This document shows, piece by piece, positions 5,627-9,635 of a stretch of 9,635 nucleotides of DNA (positions are counted from its first letter, which is position 1; each line of letters starts with the position of its first letter). Position numbers and translations under genes: made by a program. The notes under the pieces were generated by a model, which was not told the DNA's origin, did not search any database, and saw only the letters and a program-made list of their open reading frames with translations. This DNA is from Planctomycetota bacterium. Lineage in GTDB: Bacteria; Planctomycetota; Phycisphaerae; UBA1845; PWPN01. The DNA lies in the NCBI GenBank assembly GCA_016209665.1, contig JACQVT010000447.1, positions 1-9,635 on the forward strand, in the 5' to 3' direction.

Positions 5627-6574
5627 ATGTACTACCGCCGGCTCCGCAAACCTTCCAAGCCCACGATCTTCGCCCTGCTGATGGCGGCGTCGGCAGTCTT
5701 GATCCTGCTGCCACGGGAGTTTTTGGGTTCCGCCCGCCAGATGACCCAGCTCGTGGCCCTGCCGCAGTATGGCGTGAGCCGGCTGGCCCAGGGTGTATCC
5801 CGATCGGCCGCCGAACTGCGGTTGGAGACCGTGCCCGCCCGCGAGCATGACGAGCTGACCCGGAGCAAACAGGCCCTCGAGAACGAAACCATCGCCCTCC
5901 GCCAGCAGATTCTCCAGCTCCGGACCACCGTCGACGAGCTGCAACAGCTCCGCGGCCGGTCTCGGTTTCCGGCCAACGGCCGGCTGATCCCGGCCCGCGT
6001 CGTCGGCTGGGACGCCGTGCCCGGCCGCGACTCGATGGTCCTGCTCAAGGGCCGATCGCCCGCCGTCCGCCAGGGCGACTGGGTGACGTCCCGCCTCGCG
6101 GTGCAGGCCGGCGGCAACGACGGCATCCGCGAGGATCTGTGGGTGCTGGCCCGCGAAACGCTGATCGGCTGGGTCGAATTCACGTCGCCCTATGTGTCGC
6201 GGGTCGTGCTGCTCAGTGACCGCTACGCAAACCGCGCCTGGCGAGTCTACGTGGTCGCCGTGGGTCGCGACAAGGAAGACGAATTCGTCTGCGAGCGCGG
6301 CGAGCCGATCGTGTTCGCGCTGGAAGGGCTCGGCGACGGCAAGATGCGCATTCCCGACGTTGACGCCCGTCTGGTCACCAGCGGCCGCATCCGAGAAGGC
6401 GACGTCGTCACCAGCGACGGACAGGACCCTCGGCTGCCGCTGGCCATGGTGATCGGCGAAATCGTCAAGTTGCAGCAGGTCAAGAAGCAACCGCTCCTGT
6501 ACCACGCCATCGTCAAGCACCGCTGCGACCCGAAGGACATCGCCGAGGTGTTCGTCGTCGACGTTCCCCACTGA
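5627..6574 (+). CDS. mreC: MreC, rod-shape-determining protein
   Basis: 315 residues. MreC is a bitopic inner-membrane protein of the elongation machinery that self-associates in the periplasm and connects MreB to wall synthases. Here a short basic cytoplasmic end (MYYRRLRKPSKP) precedes a membrane helix (about 13-29), then a coiled coil (about 65-110, KQALENETIALRQQILQLRT) and a beta-rich domain (about 113-315). The C-terminal signature is of MreC type: VTSGRIREGDVVTSDGQ followed by MVIGEIVKLQQVKKQPL, with a final AEVFVVDV strand. ATG at 5627 is the only in-frame start after the stop triplet at 5606. There is no strong Shine-Dalgarno at normal distance; AGGAG at 5601-5605 is about 21 bases away. 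It lies 131 bases after mreB across a large inverted repeat. Divergence from proteobacterial MreC is high, but layout and position leave little doubt. Confidence 0.88.
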   Translation: MYYRRLRKPSKPTIFALLMAASAVLILLPREFLGSARQMTQLVALPQYGVSRLAQGVSRSAAELRLETVPAREHDELTRSKQALENETIALRQQILQLRTTVDELQQLRGRSRFPANGRLIPARVVGWDAVPGRDSMVLLKGRSPAVRQGDWVTSRLAVQAGGNDGIREDLWVLARETLIGWVEFTSPYVSRVVLLSDRYANRAWRVYVVAVGRDKEDEFVCERGEPIVFALEGLGDGKMRIPDVDARLVTSGRIREGDVVTSDGQDPRLPLAMVIGEIVKLQQVKKQPLLYHAIVKHRCDPKDIAEVFVVDVPH

Positions 6575-6602
6575 CGCCACCGAGAACACCGCGAGGACAG
6601 GC

Positions 6603-7979
6603 ATGACCGACAGCCCACAGTACCGCGGAAGCGTGACCTATGTGGTGCTGTTGTCGCTGGTGGCTGCACTGGGCGGACTGCTGTTCGGATACGACACCGC
6701 CGTTGTGTCCGGGGCCATCGGCTTTTTGCAGCAGCGGTTCGAGCTGGATGAGATCAGCAAGGGGTTCGCGGCCTCCAGCGCGCTGGTGGGTTGCATCCTC
6801 GGGGCGGCCTGCGCGGGCACGCTGAGCGACCGTCTCGGCCGCCGCACCGTCCTGCTCGCCTCCGCGGTGCTGTTCACGATTTCAGCCATCGGCTCGGCCC
6901 TTCCCCGGAATCTCGTGGAATTCAACCTTGCCCGCATCATCGGCGGCGTCGGCGTCGGCATGGCCTCCATGCTGTCGCCGCTGTACATCTCCGAAGTCGC
7001 TCCGGCCCGCATCCGCGGCCGGCTCGTGTCGGTCAACCAGTTCGCGATCATCTCGGGCATGTTGGTCGTCTACTTCGTCAACGCCTGGGTGGCCGGCGTG
7101 GGCGACGAGGCCTGGAACGTCGCCCGCGGCTGGCGGTGGATGTTCGGCTCCGAGACGCTGCCCGCCGTGCTGTTCATGGTCCTGCTGTGCTTCGTGCCCG
7201 AGAGCCCCCGCTGGCTGGTCAAGCAGGGCCGAACAGATCGGGCGATCCGCGTGCTGTCCCGCGTCGCCGGCCCGCGGCAGGCGAGCGAACAGTTCGCTGA
7301 AATCGAGCAAGCCATCGCCCAAGAGGGCGGCTCGCTCGCCCAACTGCTCCGGCCGGGACTCCGGATGCCCCTGCTCATCGGCGTGGGACTCGCCGTCTTG
7401 CAGCAGGTCACCGGGATCAACATCGTCCTCTACTACGCTCCCGAGATTTTCAAGAGCACCGGCCTGGCCGCCCGGCACGCCATCAACGACACCGTCATTG
7501 TCGGTGCCGTCAACCTGGCGTTCACCCTGGTGGCCATCTGGGTCGTCGACCGGGTCGGCCGCAAGCCGCTCCTGCTGCTCGCCTCGGCGGGCATGGGCAT
7601 CTCGCTGGCCATGCTCGGCCGGGCGTTCGTCCGGCAGGACTTCGCCGGCAAGGCCGTGCTCTTCTGGACACTCGCCTACGTGGCGTCGTTCGCCATCGCG
7701 ATGGGGCCGGTGGTCTGGGTGGTCATGGCCGAGATCTTCCCCACCCGCATCCGCGGCCGGGCCATGTCGGTTGCCACCGTCTGCCTGTGGGTCGCCTGCT
7801 TCTGCGTGTCGCAGTTCTTCCCCTGGATGCTGGGCAAGCTGGCCGGCCACACGTTCTACCTGTACGCTGCCATGTGCGCGGTGGCGTTCGTGTTCGTCGC
7901 CCTGTTCGTCCGCGAAACCAAGGGCAAGTCGCTGGAGGAAATCGAGTCGGCCTGGCGGCACGAATCGTCCGGCCTTTGA
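6603..7979 (+). CDS. XylE-like sugar/H+ symporter (MFS sugar porter family)
   Basis: 458 residues, 12 predicted membrane helices, the full length of the family, in the inner membrane. Sugar-porter signatures are all present: LFGYDTAVVSGA (27-38), SDRLGRR (75-81), PLYISEVAPARIRGRL (126-141), PESPRWL (199-205), QQVTGIN (267-273), DRVGRKPLLL (316-325), GPVVWVVMAEIFPTRIRGRA (368-387) and RETKGKSLEEIE (437-448). Compared from memory with E. coli XylE, the proton-coupling Asp (D31) and Arg (R111) and the sugar contacts Q146, Q267, Q268, N273 and W372 are kept, but the position of XylE Gln415 is Leu395. Proton-driven uptake of a hexose or pentose is likely; the exact sugar is not. ATG at 6603 follows GAGGA with a short gap, 28 bases after mreC. 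It is 13 bases from the secreted GH172 gene, so the two probably work together. Confidence 0.93.
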   Translation: MTDSPQYRGSVTYVVLLSLVAALGGLLFGYDTAVVSGAIGFLQQRFELDEISKGFAASSALVGCILGAACAGTLSDRLGRRTVLLASAVLFTISAIGSALPRNLVEFNLARIIGGVGVGMASMLSPLYISEVAPARIRGRLVSVNQFAIISGMLVVYFVNAWVAGVGDEAWNVARGWRWMFGSETLPAVLFMVLLCFVPESPRWLVKQGRTDRAIRVLSRVAGPRQASEQFAEIEQAIAQEGGSLAQLLRPGLRMPLLIGVGLAVLQQVTGINIVLYYAPEIFKSTGLAARHAINDTVIVGAVNLAFTLVAIWVVDRVGRKPLLLLASAGMGISLAMLGRAFVRQDFAGKAVLFWTLAYVASFAIAMGPVVWVVMAEIFPTRIRGRAMSVATVCLWVACFCVSQFFPWMLGKLAGHTFYLYAAMCAVAFVFVALFVRETKGKSLEEIESAWRHESSGL

Positions 7980-7992
7980 AGGAAAGATCCAG

Positions 7993-9183
7993 ATGCGTCA
8001 ATCAATCGCCATCGCTTTCATGACAGGTGTTTCCATGTTCTCGACCCACGCCAATGCTCAAGTCGGCCCGGAACCGCTGTTCGTCGTCCCCGAGGGCGTC
8101 CAGACCCGCTGGGCCAGCTCCGAGAACTTCAAGGGCGAGAAGGGCCAGGGCGGCAAGGTGAACGCCGGCCGCAAGGGCTCGGCCTGCTTCCCTCTCAAGG
8201 CGGGTGAACACCGCACGCTCGCCGAAGTCAGCGGCACTACCGGCATCGTCCGCCGCATGTGGGTGACGATCCCCGACCGCACGCCCCAACTGCTCCGCGG
8301 CCTGCGACTCGACATGTACTGGGACGACGCGGCGAAGCCCGCCGTCTCCGCTCCGTTGGGCGACTTCTTCTGCCAGACGCTCGGCAAGATGGCGACGTTC
8401 CAGTCCGCCCTGTTCTCCAACCCCGAGGGCCGCGGCTTCAACGGCTGCGTCCCCATGCCCTTCCGCACCGGCATGAAGATCGAGGTCACCAACGAGAGCG
8501 GCCAGGACGTGTCGATGTTCTTCTATGAGGTCGACTACACCATCGGCGACAAGCTCGCCGACAACGTCATGTACCTCCACGCCCACTGGCGCCGCGAGAA
8601 CCCCACCACGCTGCAGCGCGACTTCGCGATTCTGCCTCGCGTCAAGGGCCGCGGGCGGTACCTCGGCTGCGTGCTGGGCGTCATGGCCGACATGGCCAAG
8701 TACTTCAACTCATGGTGGGGCGAGGGCGAGGTCAAGATCTACCTGGACGGCGACGAGGATTCCCCCACCCTCTGCGGCACCGGCACCGAGGATTACATCG
8801 GCACCGGCTGGGGCCAGGGCCCATACGCCCATCTCTACCAGGGCTGCAACTTTGCCGACGGCGTCAAGAACCACTGGGGCTTCTACCGGCTGCACGTACC
8901 CGACCCGGTCTATTTCCACCGGGATTGCCGCGTCACCATCCAGCAGATCGGCTGTTGGAGCCCCGAGACCAAGCCGCTGATGCACGGCCTGGGCCAGCCC
9001 GTCTACAAGGCCGGCAAGGGTCTGGAGCCCCTCGACTTTGGCCCCGAGGGCAAGCTCGGCGGCTACGGCCTGTTCGAGCGCCAGGACGACTGGTCGAGCT
9101 GCGCCTGGTTCTACCTCGACCGCCCGACCAACGACCTGCCCCCCCTCGCCGCGGTCGCCGAGCGCATCGCGGGGTTGAAATGA
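7993..9183 (+). CDS. Secreted DUF2961 protein, glycoside hydrolase family 172
   Basis: 396 residues. A Sec signal peptide (MRQSIAIAFMTGVSMFSTHA, then NAQ) with probable cleavage after NAQ sends it to the periplasm or outside. The body shows the DUF2961 double jelly-roll pattern: RWASSENFKG (39-48), APLGDFFC (120-127), CVPMPFRTGMKIEV (152-165), FEATURE-rich WWGEGEVKIYLDGDED (241-256), GTGTEDYIGTGWGQGPY (262-278) and WGFYRLHVPDPVYF (295-308). Characterised GH172 members cleave alpha-fructofuranosyl or D-arabinofuranosyl linkages using two glutamates; E266 in GTGTEDY and E244 or E246 are the best candidates here (by spacing, not by alignment). ATG at 7993 is chosen because the signal peptide starts there and GGAAAG lies upstream; the frame is open further back only inside the transporter gene. 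The substrate is unknown. It follows the sugar porter by 13 bases, probably in one operon. Confidence 0.88.
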   Translation: MRQSIAIAFMTGVSMFSTHANAQVGPEPLFVVPEGVQTRWASSENFKGEKGQGGKVNAGRKGSACFPLKAGEHRTLAEVSGTTGIVRRMWVTIPDRTPQLLRGLRLDMYWDDAAKPAVSAPLGDFFCQTLGKMATFQSALFSNPEGRGFNGCVPMPFRTGMKIEVTNESGQDVSMFFYEVDYTIGDKLADNVMYLHAHWRRENPTTLQRDFAILPRVKGRGRYLGCVLGVMADMAKYFNSWWGEGEVKIYLDGDEDSPTLCGTGTEDYIGTGWGQGPYAHLYQGCNFADGVKNHWGFYRLHVPDPVYFHRDCRVTIQQIGCWSPETKPLMHGLGQPVYKAGKGLEPLDFGPEGKLGGYGLFERQDDWSSCAWFYLDRPTNDLPPLAAVAERIAGLK

Positions 9184-9204
9184 CCGCGCCACCCCGCGAT
9201 CGGT

Positions 9205-9210
9205 TATAAT
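9205..9210 (+). promoter_or_regulatory. -10 box of the toxin-antitoxin pair
   Basis: A perfect TATAAT in the 58-base gap between the GH172 gene and the DUF433 gene. ATGACC at 9180-9185 could be a weak -35, but the 19-base spacing is long. A transcript starting near 9217 would have a leader of about 25 bases with AGGAG at 9231-9235, six bases before the ATG. The pair thus seems able to be transcribed independently of the upstream operon. Confidence 0.55.
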
Positions 9211-9241
9211 GTGGGGGGTCGGGAGCTGACAGGAGCGTACC

Positions 9242-9568
9242 ATGAGCACGATCGACGATGCTCAGAAACTGCTGGCCAGTATGAATCGATCAGAGAAGGC
9301 CCAACTCCTCAGGCACATCGTCGAGGATCTGGGAGACTACCCCGGCATCGAGTCTACGCCCGGCGTTTGTGGTGGTGATGCGTGTATTGTGCGGACGCGC
9401 ATCCCCGTCTGGGTACTGGAGCAAGCCCGCCGGACCGGCCTGTCCGAGGCCGAGCTGCTATCAGCGTTTCCCACCCTCCGGGCATCAGACCTCGTCAATG
9501 CCTGGGCCTACGTGCGCGGTAACCTGCCGGAGATCGAGACAGCGATTCGAGAGAATGAGGCAGCCTGA
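9242..9568 (+). CDS. DUF433 antitoxin-like protein (VapB45 type)
   Basis: 108 residues. The N-terminal helical part (AQKLLASMNRSEKAQLLRHI, 7-26) leads into the DUF433 core (about 35-98) with GIESTPGVCGGDACIVRTRI (35-54), PVWVLEQARRTGLSEAELL, PTLRASDLVNAWAYV and ENEAA at the end. DUF433 proteins carry a winged-helix-like DNA-binding fold and are paired with PIN-like toxins; the expected role is to bind and neutralise the toxin and repress the operon. ATG at 9242 has AGGAG six bases upstream. The stop TGA overlaps the next ATG (TGATG at 9566-9570), a sign of translational coupling. Codon use is a little less GC-biased than in the upstream genes (for example GTTTGTGGTGGTGATGCGTG near 9364), which fits a mobile cassette. 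Confidence 0.9.
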   Translation: MSTIDDAQKLLASMNRSEKAQLLRHIVEDLGDYPGIESTPGVCGGDACIVRTRIPVWVLEQARRTGLSEAELLSAFPTLRASDLVNAWAYVRGNLPEIETAIRENEAA

Positions 9569-9635
9569 TGGCGAGGCTGTACGCCAACGAGAACTTTCCC
9601 CATCCAGTGGTCAACGAGCTTCGCCGCCTCGGGCA
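9568..9635 (+). CDS. DUF5615 PIN-like toxin (first 22 residues, runs off right edge)
   Basis: Starts at the ATG that overlaps the DUF433 stop codon and stays open to the window end. The visible residues, MARLYANENFPHPVVNELRR then LG, match the start of DUF5615 PIN-like proteins, whose early acidic residue (in DENFP, here NENFP) belongs to the predicted metal-binding nuclease site. In this copy that first position is Asn rather than the usual Asp, while Glu8 is kept. The partner gene, the overlap and the motif make a VapC45-type RNase-like toxin the most likely call. Length and remaining catalytic residues cannot be seen. Confidence 0.8.
   Translation, partial: MARLYANENFPHPVVNELRRLG

Noticed and set aside
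5057..6604. 515-codon minus-strand open frame
   Set aside because: It lies antisense to mreB and mreC, reads straight through the inverted repeat, and shows no domain pattern.
6928..7992. N-terminal extension of the GH172 protein back into the transporter gene
   Set aside because: The frame is open only because of GC-rich codons; the extension is Ser/Pro/Arg-rich noise, and a clear signal peptide starts at 7993.
9175..9204. TTGAAA at 9175-9180 as the -35 box of the DUF433 promoter
   Set aside because: The gap to TATAAT would be 24 bases, too long for a sigma-70 promoter.
1..9635. tRNA, rRNA or known riboswitch
   Set aside because: No cloverleaf, conserved rRNA segment or recognised aptamer core was found on either strand by eye.

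Overview
The window is high-GC bacterial DNA (roughly two thirds G+C in most genes). It fits the Planctomycetota, perhaps Phycisphaerae or an uncultivated relative. That placement is an inference from gene content (a secreted DUF2961/GH172 protein, a DUF433-DUF5615 pair, a PQQ-like propeller protein) and from short dispersed repeats I associate with planctomycete genomes. No rRNA or other phylogenetic marker is present to confirm it.

Layout, left to right. Positions 1-897 (minus) hold the 5' part of purH, which runs off the left edge. Its last visible 60 bases are two 30-bp hairpin repeats read in frame as protein. Positions 1097-2551 (minus) encode a membrane-anchored PQQ-like beta-propeller protein. 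A 510-bp divergent control region (2552-3061) carries several stem-loops and a plausible promoter. On the plus strand follow a membrane-anchored coiled-coil protein (3062-3949, TTG start), a 53-residue single-pass membrane protein (3983-4144), mreB (4443-5495), mreC (5627-6574), a XylE-like sugar/H+ symporter (6603-7979), a secreted GH172-family protein (7993-9183), and at the right edge a DUF433 antitoxin-like gene (9242-9568) overlapping the start of a DUF5615 PIN-like toxin gene (9568 onward).

How the genes fit together. The coiled-coil protein, the small membrane protein, MreB and MreC form a plausible envelope or cell-shape block. MreB polymerises under the membrane and MreC links it to wall or envelope enzymes. 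The upstream coiled-coil protein has an MreC-like plan (one membrane helix, coiled coil, beta domain). No mreD, pbp2 or rodA follows mreC. Instead, 28 bp later comes a sugar porter, followed after 13 bp by a secreted DUF2961 protein, which suggests a small carbohydrate-use pair. The DUF433/DUF5615 pair has its own -10 box and ribosome-binding site and looks like an independent toxin-antitoxin cassette.

The most unusual points are: (1) the in-frame 30-bp hairpin repeats inside purH, just before the formyltransferase active-site segment; (2) an abrupt drop in codon GC bias within purH near position 474; (3) three kinds of small repeat in one 10-kb window (the 30-bp hairpin, hairpins followed by CTAAAC, and 7-bp purine-rich units, one set forming a large inverted repeat between mreB and mreC); and (4) the MreC-like coiled-coil protein plus small membrane protein ahead of mreB. 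All counts and alignments were made by eye.
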